Shown one piece after another: positions 16,923 to 25,543 of a stretch of 64,000 bases of DNA. Location: contig JAPLTX010000008.1 of the NCBI GenBank assembly GCA_026397915.1, positions 62,001 to 126,000 of the forward strand. The letters run 5' to 3'. Under the pieces are notes generated by a model. It worked only from the letters and a program-made list of their open reading frames with translations. It searched no databases and was not told where the DNA came from. Origin of the DNA: Verrucomicrobiota bacterium. Its GTDB lineage: Bacteria; Verrucomicrobiota; Verrucomicrobiia; CAIQCK01. The position numbers and the translations under genes are program-made. Each line of letters starts with the position of its first letter. The stretch's first letter is position 1.

Positions 16923-18421
16923 CCATGAAACTGCCCCACGCCATCCTCGCCACCCTGCTTCTGGCTTCGTTGACCCCGCTCCACTCCGCCGAGCCAATCC
17001 AAAAGCCCAACATCGTTTTCATCCTCGCCGACGATCTCGGCTACGGCGACCTCGGCTGCTACGGCGCGACGAAGGTCAAGACGCCGGCCATTGACCGGCT
17101 CGCCCAACAAGGGCGGCTCTTCACCGACGCGCACTCGCCCTGCGCGGTCTGCACGCCGACGCGCTACGCGATTATCACCGGCCGCGAGTATTATCGCATC
17201 GGCCGGAAGTGGAACAGGGATTGCCTCGTCGCTCCGGGCCAGGTGACGGTCGCCTCGCTCTGCAAATCGGCGGGCTACGCCACCGCGCTCGTCGGCAAGT
17301 GGCACCTTGGCTACGGCGTGAAGGAGCCGGATTGGAACGGGGACCTCAAGCCGGGGCCGCTGGAGTGCGGGTTCGATTCGTTCTTCGGCACCGCGATGAC
17401 GCACAACGAGCCGCCGCAGGTGCTCGTGGACAATCATCGCGTCGTCGGGCTGGACCCGAACGACCCGATCAAGGTGCTGCCGGCGCAGCCGCCGAAGTTC
17501 CCGCACGGCGTCCTGCAAGGCGGCAAGTCCGCGCTGGTGAAGCACGACGAGCTGTGCGCGATGCACACGGAGAAAGCAGTGAAGTTCATCGAGCGAAACA
17601 AGGAGCGGCCGTTCTTCCTCTACTACGGCATGATCAACGTCCACGTCCCGATCTCGCCGGGCAAGCGGTTCCAAGGCAGCAGCGGCATCGGCGCCTATGG
17701 GGATTACATTCAGGAGCTCGACTGGTCGGTTGGCGAGGTGCTCGCCACGCTCGACCGGCTCGGTCTTGCGGAGAAGACGCTCGTCTTCTTCACGAGCGAC
17801 AACGGCGGTGTGCTGCATCGCGACGCTGTGAAAGCAGGCCATTTCGCGAACGGTGACCTGCTCGGCCAGAAAACCGACGTGTGGGAAGGAGGTCATCGTG
17901 TGCCATTCCTCGCGCGCTGGCCGGGCCGCATCCCAACGCGCACGCGCGCGGACGACTTCATCGTGCTGACCGACATGCTCGCAACATTCGCAGCCGTGCT
18001 CGGGCGCAGTCTTGGCCCGGAGGAAGGCCCGGACAGCTTCAACGCCCTGCCGGCACTGCTCGACACGTCGGGCCGCGAGCCGGTGCGGACGTTCGCAACA
18101 TTCATCGGCACAGGCGGCCTCGGCGTCCGCGAGGGCAAATGGCTGTTCTTCCCGAAGCATGGCTCCGGCGGTTTCTCCACCGACCCGACCGGGCCGTGGA
18201 TGCAGCCATGGAAGATCGGCCGCAAGACCGGCGATTACACCGCCGCCGGCCAACTCAAGTCCGACGCGCCCACTGGCCAACTCTACGACCTTGAGAAAGA
18301 CCCCGCTGAGACGACGAATCTCTACAACGAGCACCCAGACATCGTGAAACGTCTCGATGAGTTGCTAACGACATTGAGGAAGAAAGGAAGCATCGCGCGC
18401 GGGCTGGCTGCCGGACGTTGA
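16919..18421 (+). CDS. Sulfatase 6
   Basis: Exported type I sulfatase, 500 residues from ATG 16919, which overlaps the upstream stop by 4 bases. A second in-frame ATG at 16925 would work equally well. The signal peptide ends near [21 protein letters not shown] is followed by the motif CTPTRYAIITGREYYR (Cys78). VGKWHLGYG, FFTSDNGGV and the Lys in GQKTDVWEGG are all present. It is close to sulfatases 4 and 11. The C-terminus LRKKGSIARGLAAGR is a longer form of their EKGRSRP ending. It stops 14 bases before the start of the nitrilase-family gene. Confidence 0.94.
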   Translation: MTMKLPHAILATLLLASLTPLHSAEPIQKPNIVFILADDLGYGDLGCYGATKVKTPAIDRLAQQGRLFTDAHSPCAVCTPTRYAIITGREYYRIGRKWNRDCLVAPGQVTVASLCKSAGYATALVGKWHLGYGVKEPDWNGDLKPGPLECGFDSFFGTAMTHNEPPQVLVDNHRVVGLDPNDPIKVLPAQPPKFPHGVLQGGKSALVKHDELCAMHTEKAVKFIERNKERPFFLYYGMINVHVPISPGKRFQGSSGIGAYGDYIQELDWSVGEVLATLDRLGLAEKTLVFFTSDNGGVLHRDAVKAGHFANGDLLGQKTDVWEGGHRVPFLARWPGRIPTRTRADDFIVLTDMLATFAAVLGRSLGPEEGPDSFNALPALLDTSGREPVRTFATFIGTGGLGVREGKWLFFPKHGSGGFSTDPTGPWMQPWKIGRKTGDYTAAGQLKSDAPTGQLYDLEKDPAETTNLYNEHPDIVKRLDELLTTLRKKGSIARGLAAGR

Positions 18422-18435
18422 AGAGACAGGAAATC

Positions 18436-19416
18436 ATGAAGAACAACCGGCTCTGCGTGGGATTGATGGCGACAACTCTTTTGTGGAGCGCGTGCGTCCT
18501 TCCTGCTGCATCGCCTGAGCAAATCGGCCGGCCCGTGCGTGTCGTTAGCATCGCTTTCCGGCCCCGGCCGCTCGAAGCCATCGTGCCGCTCGTGGACGGC
18601 GAGGGAGCAAAAGGCGCTGACCTTATCATCCTTCCAGAGACGATGTTGGGACAAAAGAAGCCGCAACCGCTGGACGGCCCCGCGGTCACGACGATGTCGA
18701 ACCTCGCACGAAAGCATCGGACTTACATCGTCTGCTCCATTGACCGGCTCGACGGCGCGCGACGCGTCAACTCTGCCGCGTTGATTGACCGCGCAGGCAA
18801 GGTCGTCTGCGTTTACGACAAGGTCTATCCCTACTGGGCGGAGTTCGACCTGAAGCCGCCGGTGGAGCCGCGATCAAAAACGCCGGTCTATCAGGTAGAC
18901 TTCGGTCGCATCGGCATGGCGGTTTGTTTCGACGTGAATTTCCCTGATGTTTGGAAGCGTCTGGCGGACCAGGGCGCGGAACTGATCGTGTGGCCCAGCG
19001 CCTACTCGGCGGGCAGTTCGCTGCGCGCGCACGCCATCAACCACCACTTCCACATCGTCACCTGCACCTACGCGCCGGATTGCTCCGTCTTCGACATCAC
19101 GGGCGAGGAGGTTCTTTACGAGAAGGGCCGCGACATCCAGATCACGCGTGCCACGCTCGACCTGGACCGCGGCATCTACCACGAGAACTTCAACGTCGCC
19201 AAGCGCGACAAGCTGCTCAAGGAGCACGGTGACGATGTTATCCTCGAAAAACGGATGCAGCGCGAGGCTTGGTTTGTGTTGCGCGCCAAACGTCCCGGCG
19301 TCAGCGCGCGCGAACTGGCGCGGCGCTATGGGTTGGAGGAATTGCGCGACTATTTGGACCGCAGCCGTCGCGAGATTGACCGGATGCGCGAACAAACGGC
19401 CGGAAAGACGGAGTGA
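18436..19416 (+). CDS. Exported carbon-nitrogen hydrolase (nitrilase superfamily)
   Basis: Nitrilase-superfamily amidohydrolase with the full Glu-Lys-Cys triad: Glu in LIILPETMLG, Lys in CVYDKVYPYWAE, and Cys in IGMAVCFDVNFPD. The ATG at 18436 is preceded by AGGAAA and gives a signal-like N-terminus (LCVGLMATTLLWSACVLPAA), so the enzyme is predicted to be exported or lipid-anchored, which is unusual for a mostly cytoplasmic family. About 326 residues; the C-terminal 50 residues are an extra charged helical segment. It sits between sulfatases 6 and 7. Removal of an N-acyl or amide group from a sugar or peptide side group is possible but not shown. Confidence 0.86.
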   Translation: MKNNRLCVGLMATTLLWSACVLPAASPEQIGRPVRVVSIAFRPRPLEAIVPLVDGEGAKGADLIILPETMLGQKKPQPLDGPAVTTMSNLARKHRTYIVCSIDRLDGARRVNSAALIDRAGKVVCVYDKVYPYWAEFDLKPPVEPRSKTPVYQVDFGRIGMAVCFDVNFPDVWKRLADQGAELIVWPSAYSAGSSLRAHAINHHFHIVTCTYAPDCSVFDITGEEVLYEKGRDIQITRATLDLDRGIYHENFNVAKRDKLLKEHGDDVILEKRMQREAWFVLRAKRPGVSARELARRYGLEELRDYLDRSRREIDRMREQTAGKTE

Positions 19417-19422
19417 CGATGT

Positions 19423-19528
19423 AAAACACGGAACACACGAAAGAAATCATGCGCTCAAAACAAGCTACCCGCCCTTTTCACTCATTTCTCCTTTCCCTGC
19501 TTCCGTGTCTTCTGTGTTTTCCGTGGTC
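19423..19528 (+). repeat. Inverted ACACGGAA/TTCCGTGT repeat spanning a start codon
   Basis: The left arm around 19425-19443 (ACACGGAACACACGAAAG) is an imperfect inverse of the right arm 19501-19528 (TTCCGTGTCTTCTGTG...). The start codon and signal peptide of sulfatase 7 (ATG 19449) lie between and within the arms. The right arm matches 10167-10194 at 27 of 28 bases. Confidence 0.65.
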
Positions 19529-21083
19529 TGTCTCCGCGGCCGACGTGCCGCCGAACTTCGTCATCATCCTCGCCGACGACATGGGATTCTCCGATCCTGG
19601 CTGCTACGGCGGCGAAATTGCCACGCCGAACCTCGACCGGCTTGCGGCGAACGGCCTGCGGTTCACGCAGTTCTACAACACCGCCCGGTGCTGGCCGACG
19701 CGCTCGTGCATTATGAGCGGCTACTACGCGCAGCAAATCCGCATGGACCCGCCTCGTGGGCGGCTGCCGGCATGGGCGCGGTTGCTGCCGCATCGGCTGA
19801 AGCCTCTCGGATATCGCAGCTATCACGCCGGCAAGTGGCACGTGCTCGGCGCGCCGAAGCCGGTGGCTGATGGCGGCTTTGATCATTCCTACTGGTTCCA
19901 AGACTGGGATCGTTATTTCTCGCCGGTGCAACACTGGGAAGACGACGTGCAAGCGCCGCCGGTGAAGCCCGGTAGCGGCTACTACGCAACAACGGCGTTT
20001 GCCGACCGCTCCATCGGCTTCTTGAAAGACCACTCGGCGCACCACGCCAAGCAGCCGTTCTTCCTCTACCTCGCGTTCACCTCGCCGCATTTCCCGTTGC
20101 ACGCGCCGCAGGAGGACATCGCGAAGTATCGCGACCGCTATCTCGAAGGCTGGGACGTGGTGCGCGAGCGGCGGTGGCGTCGGCTGCGTGAGATGGGCAT
20201 CGTCAACTGCGACTTGGCGCTGCGGGACGAGAAGCTCTCGCCGCGCTACTTCAAGTCGGACCTGCTCGAGAAAGTCGGGCCGGGCGAGAGCCGTTACGCT
20301 GTCGCATGGCAGAGTCTGACGGACGAACAGCGGCGGTTTCAGGCGACGAAGATGGCTATTCACGCGGCGATGGTGGACCGGATGGATCACGAGATCGGGC
20401 GTGTGGCGGAGCAACTCCGCACGATGGGCGCGCTGGAGAACACGGTCATCTTTTTCCTCTCCGACAACGGCGCCGACGCGACGTTGATGGTCCGCGGCGA
20501 TGGTCACGACCGAACGGCGGCGCCTGGATCGTGGCAGACGTTCCTCTGCGTCGGCCCCGGCTGGGCGAGCGCCAGCAACTCGCCGTTCCGCCGCCAGAAG
20601 GTCTGGGTGAACGAGGGCGGCGTCTCGACACCGCTGATCGTCCACTGGCCGAAGGGCATCGCCACGCGCGGCGAACTGCGGCGCGATGTTGGCCACGTGA
20701 TTGACTTCGCGCCCACGCTGCTCGATCTGGCGGGCGGGAAAGTCATGTTGCCTGCCGGCGCGCCGCGGTTGCCAGGCAAGAGCCTCGCGCCAGCCTTCGC
20801 ACACGATGGCGCGGTGACGCGCGAGTTCGTCTTCTTCAACCACGAAGGCAATCGCGCGTTGCGGATGGGTGACTGGAAGCTGGTCTCGGCTCGCGAAGAT
20901 CAGGATGCGTGGGAGTTGTTCGACCTGAACACCGACCGCTGCGAGAGAAAGAATCTCGTGAAGGAACAGCCGGAGCGCGCGCAGGCGATGGAAGCGAAAT
21001 GGCAGGCGCTGGAGGCGGAGTTCCGGCGGCAGGCCGGCCCGGCGGAACCCGGCAAGGCCGGCAAAGCTAAGTCCAAACGTTGA
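19449..21083 (+). CDS. Sulfatase 7 (AtsA-like)
   Basis: Exported type I sulfatase of 544 residues, similar to Pseudomonas AtsA in its NTARCWPTR context. The signal peptide LLPCLLCFPWSVSA is encoded by an interspersed repeat. NFVIILADDMGFSD precedes the maturation motif CWPTRSCIMSGYY (Cys81). AGKWHVLG, FFLSDNGAD, and the Lys before VWVNEGGVSTPLI are retained. The C-terminal region ends with a short basic tail (GKAGKAKSKR). It is a paralogue of sulfatase 8, and the two flank the isomerase-like gene, suggesting duplication around it. RBS spacing is unclear because the repeat occupies the leader. Confidence 0.93.
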   Translation: MRSKQATRPFHSFLLSLLPCLLCFPWSVSAADVPPNFVIILADDMGFSDPGCYGGEIATPNLDRLAANGLRFTQFYNTARCWPTRSCIMSGYYAQQIRMDPPRGRLPAWARLLPHRLKPLGYRSYHAGKWHVLGAPKPVADGGFDHSYWFQDWDRYFSPVQHWEDDVQAPPVKPGSGYYATTAFADRSIGFLKDHSAHHAKQPFFLYLAFTSPHFPLHAPQEDIAKYRDRYLEGWDVVRERRWRRLREMGIVNCDLALRDEKLSPRYFKSDLLEKVGPGESRYAVAWQSLTDEQRRFQATKMAIHAAMVDRMDHEIGRVAEQLRTMGALENTVIFFLSDNGADATLMVRGDGHDRTAAPGSWQTFLCVGPGWASASNSPFRRQKVWVNEGGVSTPLIVHWPKGIATRGELRRDVGHVIDFAPTLLDLAGGKVMLPAGAPRLPGKSLAPAFAHDGAVTREFVFFNHEGNRALRMGDWKLVSAREDQDAWELFDLNTDRCERKNLVKEQPERAQAMEAKWQALEAEFRRQAGPAEPGKAGKAKSKR

Positions 21084-21096
21084 GAAGGAGAATGCG

Positions 21097-22587
21097 ATGA
21101 ACAAGCATGATCATGATTCAACCTGTGCGTGCGGCTGCCAACTGGACCGGCGGGAGTTCCTTGCCATCGCCAGCGCGGCGCTGGGCGGCATGACGCTCGC
21201 ACCGATGGTGGCCGATGCGGCAGTGAGCGCGGCGGCTGCGCGCGCGTCGAAGCAGGGCGCGACGGTGCGTGTGGTGTTCCTCTATCCGCCATCGAAGACA
21301 TTCAAGACGAAGACAGACGATTGGTGGAGCTGGCCCGGAAACGATTACGACGCAGAGGGCCGGCAGCGGCAATACGCAGCCGCGCTGCGGAAGATGGAGA
21401 AGAAGCTCGGTGTGAAGCTTGTCATGGACGACTCATCCATCGCGGACGACGCCGGCGCGCAGCGGCTGGCGCAGGAGTTGGAGGCGCAGAAGCCGGACGG
21501 GCTGCTGCTGGTGATGTTCTACAACCGCAGCCTCGCGCACGCCGATCTGTTGTTGAAAACCGCCGACAAGCTCGGCGTGCCCGCGATCTTCTACATCGGC
21601 CTCGGCGTCAAGCATGGGCCGGTGACGGCGTATCGGCGGCCGGGCGTTTATTTCATCCAGTCGCTGGAGAACCTCGACGCCATCGAGAGCGGCCTGCGGA
21701 TGATCAACACGAAGAAGCTTATGGCGCAGAGCAAGCTGTTGAGCGTCACCGACGTGAGCAAGCCGGCAGAGACGGTTGAGCCGTTTTTCGGCACGAAGAT
21801 CAGCGTTATTCCGTTCACGCGCTACGCGAACGAGTTCGGCAAGGTCGCGCTCGGCGCAGAGGCGCGGCGGTTCATCGCACGGTTCAGCGGCGGGGCGAAA
21901 GAGAAACGCGGCATCACGCGCGAGGCGCTGGAGAACGCCGCGAGGGCGCACTTGACGTTGAAGAAACTGCTGGCTGAGGAGCGCGCCGACGGCGTGGCGA
22001 TGACCTGCCTGCGGCGCGGGATGCTTAAGCCGTGCATGAGTTTCTCCGCGCTCAACAGCGCGCTAGTGCCGGCCATCTGCGAGAACGACATGCCCGCGGC
22101 CTACGGTCAACTGCTCGGCCAGTTGCTCACCGGGCAGCCCGGTTTCCAGCACAACCCGTGTTACGACACCGAGCGCAACCACTACTACGCCTCGCACTGC
22201 ACCTGCGCGACACGGATGCGCGGGCCGGCCGGGCCGGACCTGCCGTATCTGCTGCGGCGGTTCGCGCACACCAACGAAGGCAGTTGCGCCATCCAGGTCC
22301 TCTGGAAATCCGACGAGCCGGTGACGATGATCCATTATTATCCCGGCAAGGAACCGGCGCTGGACGTGTATGCGGGCCGCGTCGTGAAATCGCACGCAAT
22401 GCCGCCGGCGGGCGGCTGCACCACCAACGTTGAGATCGCCATCACCGACCGCGACGACGCTTGCATGGTCAAGGGTCATCACAACTTGCTCTTCAGCGGC
22501 GACCACGCGCGGAAGTTCCGCCTCTTCGCGCAGCTTCACAAACTGAAGCTGGCCGAGAGCGGTTTCAAAGGCCCGTGGCCGGTGTAA
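21097..22587 (+). CDS. Tat-exported fucose/arabinose-isomerase-like protein
   Basis: A 496-residue protein with a twin-arginine signal (DRREFLAIASAALGGM) after a Cys/His-rich start. The body resembles the L-fucose/L-arabinose isomerase fold. RVVFLYPP opens the first Rossmann-like domain. The later segment CENDMPAAYGQLLGQLLTG, then HCTCATRM about 40 residues on, matches the region of the FucI C-terminal domain that carries metal-binding Glu/Asp/His. Classical FucI and AraA are cytoplasmic, so Tat export is odd. A strong RBS (GAAGGAG, 21084-21090) lies 6 bases before the ATG. It sits between paralogous sulfatases 7 and 8. It may act on a modified sugar or may have lost catalysis. Confidence 0.75.
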   Translation: MNKHDHDSTCACGCQLDRREFLAIASAALGGMTLAPMVADAAVSAAAARASKQGATVRVVFLYPPSKTFKTKTDDWWSWPGNDYDAEGRQRQYAAALRKMEKKLGVKLVMDDSSIADDAGAQRLAQELEAQKPDGLLLVMFYNRSLAHADLLLKTADKLGVPAIFYIGLGVKHGPVTAYRRPGVYFIQSLENLDAIESGLRMINTKKLMAQSKLLSVTDVSKPAETVEPFFGTKISVIPFTRYANEFGKVALGAEARRFIARFSGGAKEKRGITREALENAARAHLTLKKLLAEERADGVAMTCLRRGMLKPCMSFSALNSALVPAICENDMPAAYGQLLGQLLTGQPGFQHNPCYDTERNHYYASHCTCATRMRGPAGPDLPYLLRRFAHTNEGSCAIQVLWKSDEPVTMIHYYPGKEPALDVYAGRVVKSHAMPPAGGCTTNVEIAITDRDDACMVKGHHNLLFSGDHARKFRLFAQLHKLKLAESGFKGPWPV

Positions 22588-22655
22588 GACGGCCAGAGAT
22601 CGCGTATCGCGCCGCTATTGCAGAAACCGCTGGTTCTGATACAACGGGCGTCGCC

Positions 22656-24332
22656 ATGAAACGCACTCTAGCCGGATGGATTCTCGCCGCGCTCCTCATT
22701 CCCGCCACCGCCTTCGCCGCCGCCGGGCCGGCCGCGAAACCGAACGTCCTCATCTTCTTCGCCGACGACATGGGTTACTCCGACGCCGGCTGCTACGGCG
22801 GCGAGATTGCCACACCGAACCTCGACAAGCTCGCAGCGAACGGTCTGCGGTTCACGCAGTTCTACAACACCGCGCGCTGCTGGCCCTCGCGCGCGTGCAT
22901 CACGACCGGCTACTACGCGCAGGCCATCCGGCGCGACGGCATGGAGGGCATCAGCGGCGGCGGCCAGGGTAAGCGGCCAAAGTGGGCGCGGCTGCTTCCG
23001 GAGTATCTCAAGCCGCTCGGCTACCGCTCGTATCATTCCGGCAAATGGCACATTGACGGCCCGCAGCTCGCGGGCGGCTTCGACCGATCCTATTGCCTCG
23101 AAGATCACAACCGCAACTTCGCGCCGAAGAACCATCTCGAAGATGACGTGAAGCTGCCGCCGGTCGAGCCGGGCAGCGGTTACTACACGACCACGGCCAT
23201 CGCCGAGCACGCCATCAAGTATCTGAAGGAGCACGCGGAGAAACACGCGGCCCAGCCGTTTTTTGGCTACGTTGCTTTCACTGTGCCTCACTTTCCGCTG
23301 CAGGCGCCGCTGGAAGACATCGCTCGCTATCACGACAAGTATAGCAAGGGCTGGGATGCCGTCCGCAACGACCGCTGGCAGCGGATGAAGACGATGGGCA
23401 TCGTCAACTGCGCGCTGTCGGCTCTGGAGCGCGAGGTCGGCCCGCCCTACCACTTCGCCGACGCGTTCGAGAAACTCGGCCCCGGCGAAGCGCGCTTCCC
23501 GTTGCCGTGGAGCGAACTCAGCGACGCGCAGCGCGAGTTCCAAGCCGCCAAGATGGCCGTCCATGCCGCGATGGTGGATCGCATGGACCGCGAGATCGGC
23601 CGCGTGCTCGACCAGGTTAAGGCAATGGGCGCGCTCGACAACACCGTAATCTTTTTCGCCTCCGACAACGGCGCGAGTGCCGAAATCATGGTCCGTGGTG
23701 ACGGCCATGATCCCGCCGCCGCGCCAGGCTCAGCCGCCAGCTACCTTTGCCTCGGCCCCGGCTGGTCCAGCGCGGCCAACACGCCGCTCCGCCGGCACAA
23801 GACGTGGGTTCACGAAGGCGGCATCTCCACGCCACTCATCGTTCACTGGCCCGCCGGCATCAAGGCCCGCGGTGAGCTTCGCCAAAACCCCGGCCATCTT
23901 GTGGACCTGCCGCCCACCGTCGTTGAACTCGCCGGCGGTGCGTGGCCGCAAACGCTCGACGGCAAGCCGGTGCCGGCGCCGCACGGTAAGAGTATCGTTT
24001 CCGCCTTCGCACAAGATGGCACGGTGAAACGCGACTCTCTCTGGTGGCTCCACGAGGAAAACCGTGCCATCCGCGTCGGCGACTGGAAGCTCGTGAGCGC
24101 CGAGAAGCAAGGCGGGCAGTGGGAGCTCTACGACCTCAGCAAAGACCGTTGCGAATCAAACAACCTTGCTGCCGCCATGCCCGACAAGGTCCGCGAGTTG
24201 GAGCAGGCTTGGAACAAACAAGCCGAACAATGCCGCACTCTCGCCCTCTCCGACGGCCAAGGCGCGCCGGCTGCGAAGAAGGCCGGCAAAGCCGCGAAGA
24301 AGGGCAAGCAAAAGCCGAAGAGCCAGGAGTGA
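22656..24332 (+). CDS. Sulfatase 8 (AtsA-like, paralogue of 7)
   Basis: Exported type I sulfatase of 558 residues. The open frame continues upstream to 22461 through the previous gene, but the ATG at 22656 is followed directly by a signal peptide (MKRTLAGWILAALLIPATAF). KPNVLIFFADDMGYSD precedes NTARCWPSRACITTGYY (Cys75). SGKWHIDG, FFASDNGAS and the Lys before TWVHEGGISTPLI complete the site. It shares long blocks with sulfatase 7 (CYGGEIATPNLD, AANGLRFTQFYNTARCWP, VRGDGHD-AAPGS). The last 20 residues form a Lys/Ala-rich tail (KKAGKAAKKGKQKPK). Substrate unknown. Confidence 0.94.
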   Translation: MKRTLAGWILAALLIPATAFAAAGPAAKPNVLIFFADDMGYSDAGCYGGEIATPNLDKLAANGLRFTQFYNTARCWPSRACITTGYYAQAIRRDGMEGISGGGQGKRPKWARLLPEYLKPLGYRSYHSGKWHIDGPQLAGGFDRSYCLEDHNRNFAPKNHLEDDVKLPPVEPGSGYYTTTAIAEHAIKYLKEHAEKHAAQPFFGYVAFTVPHFPLQAPLEDIARYHDKYSKGWDAVRNDRWQRMKTMGIVNCALSALEREVGPPYHFADAFEKLGPGEARFPLPWSELSDAQREFQAAKMAVHAAMVDRMDREIGRVLDQVKAMGALDNTVIFFASDNGASAEIMVRGDGHDPAAAPGSAASYLCLGPGWSSAANTPLRRHKTWVHEGGISTPLIVHWPAGIKARGELRQNPGHLVDLPPTVVELAGGAWPQTLDGKPVPAPHGKSIVSAFAQDGTVKRDSLWWLHEENRAIRVGDWKLVSAEKQGGQWELYDLSKDRCESNNLAAAMPDKVRELEQAWNKQAEQCRTLALSDGQGAPAAKKAGKAAKKGKQKPKSQE

Positions 24333-24345
24333 CGCCGCGAGCGCC

Positions 24346-24362
24346 CAGCCTGTCGAAAGGAG
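24346..24362 (+). repeat. CAGCCTGTCGAAAGGAG repeat remnant forming a Shine-Dalgarno
   Basis: This 17-base sequence matches, from memory, the core of a widespread intergenic repeat (its complement reads CTCCTTTCGACAGGCTG). Its AAAGGAG end (24356-24362) is the ribosome-binding site of the URO-D-family gene starting at 24371, spaced 8 bases. Confidence 0.5.
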
Positions 24363-24370
24363 ATGCCATC

Positions 24371-25540
24371 ATGCCGAAGCGTGAAACGATGACCTCGCGC
24401 GAGCGCGTGTTGAAGGCGCTCAACCACGAAACCCCCGACCGCGTGCCATTCGACCTTGGCGGCAACCAGACCGGCATCCATCGCAAGGCTTACGCGAACC
24501 TGATTCGCCACCTCGGCATCCAGGACGACATTATTATTATGGACGCCGTCCAGCAGCTCGCGAAGCCGTGCGAAAAAGTGCTGGAGCGGTTCCACGTGGA
24601 CACGCGCTACATCGCCGCGGGCGCGCCGTCGAGTTGGAAGGGCGGCATCGTCCAAGCCCGGCGCGACGGCAAGCTCTGGCACGACCTCACCGACGAGTTT
24701 GGCATCCGCTGGTCCATGCCGGAAGACGCGCCGAACTACATGGACATCACGCTCCATCCGCTCGCCAACGCCACGCTCGCCGACGTGAAGAACCATCCGT
24801 GGCCCAAAGGCGATGACCCGAGCCGGTTTGCCGGCCTGCGCGAGCGAGCGCTGTTGCTGAAAAAGGAGACGCCCTACGCGGTCGTCAGCGGCATCTCCGG
24901 CGTGGTCTATGAGATCTGCTGGTATCTGCGCGGCTTGGAGCAGTGGTTCTGTGACCTGATGACCGAGCCGGAGTTTTGCGAGGCAATGCTCGACCAGACG
25001 CTGAAGTTCTGGATGGACTGGTTCCGGCTCTTCCTCGACGAGGTCGGCGACGTGGTGGACGTGATCATGATCGGCGACGACCTTGCCGCGCAGAACGGCC
25101 CGCTGTTCCAGCCCGACATCTACCGTCGCATGGTCAAGCCGCGCCACAAGCGCCTCGTTCAATACATCCGCTCCCGCACCAGCGCCAAGGTCTGGTATCA
25201 CACGTGCGGTTCGTGCATCGGCTTGATCCCGGAGTTGATGGACAACGGCATCCACATCCTCAACCCTGTGCAGATCAGCGCGACGAACATGGAGCCGGCC
25301 GAGTTGAAACGCCGCTTCGGCCGCGAACTGGTCTTCTGGGGCGGCGGCTGTGACGCGCAACACATCCTGCCTTCCGGCACGCCCGCGCAGGTCGCCGCCA
25401 ACGTCCGCAAGAACGTCACCGCGTTCATGCCCGGCGGCGGCTACGTCTTCAACAACGTCCATAACATCCAAGGCGACGTGCCGCCGGAGAACATCGTCGC
25501 CCTCTATGACACAGCCTACGAGCGCGGCTTCTACTCTTGA
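24371..25540 (+). CDS. URO-D-family protein (MtaA/CmuA-like), with H-x-C...C
   Basis: Uroporphyrinogen-decarboxylase superfamily protein of 389 residues, probably cytoplasmic. The opening TSRERVLKALNHETPDRVPFD is characteristic. GDDLAAQNGPLFQPDIYRRM and YHTCGSCIGLIPELMDNGIHILNPVQ mark the barrel core. His277-Thr-Cys279 and Cys327 (GGGCDAQ) give an H-x-C...C arrangement like the zinc site of the corrinoid:CoM methyltransferases MtaA/MtbA. A corrinoid-linked methyl-transfer role is therefore more likely than heme synthesis. A strong AAAGGAG site lies upstream of ATG 24371. It lies 3 bases before the HEAT/heme gene. The second family member at 43808 lacks these cysteines. Confidence 0.85.
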   Translation: MPKRETMTSRERVLKALNHETPDRVPFDLGGNQTGIHRKAYANLIRHLGIQDDIIIMDAVQQLAKPCEKVLERFHVDTRYIAAGAPSSWKGGIVQARRDGKLWHDLTDEFGIRWSMPEDAPNYMDITLHPLANATLADVKNHPWPKGDDPSRFAGLRERALLLKKETPYAVVSGISGVVYEICWYLRGLEQWFCDLMTEPEFCEAMLDQTLKFWMDWFRLFLDEVGDVVDVIMIGDDLAAQNGPLFQPDIYRRMVKPRHKRLVQYIRSRTSAKVWYHTCGSCIGLIPELMDNGIHILNPVQISATNMEPAELKRRFGRELVFWGGGCDAQHILPSGTPAQVAANVRKNVTAFMPGGGYVFNNVHNIQGDVPPENIVALYDTAYERGFYS

Positions 25541-25543
25541 CGC

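Noticed and set aside
16691-18334. Minus-strand open frame of 547 codons opposite sulfatase 6
   Set aside because: Same reason: antisense to a gene with all sulfatase motifs.
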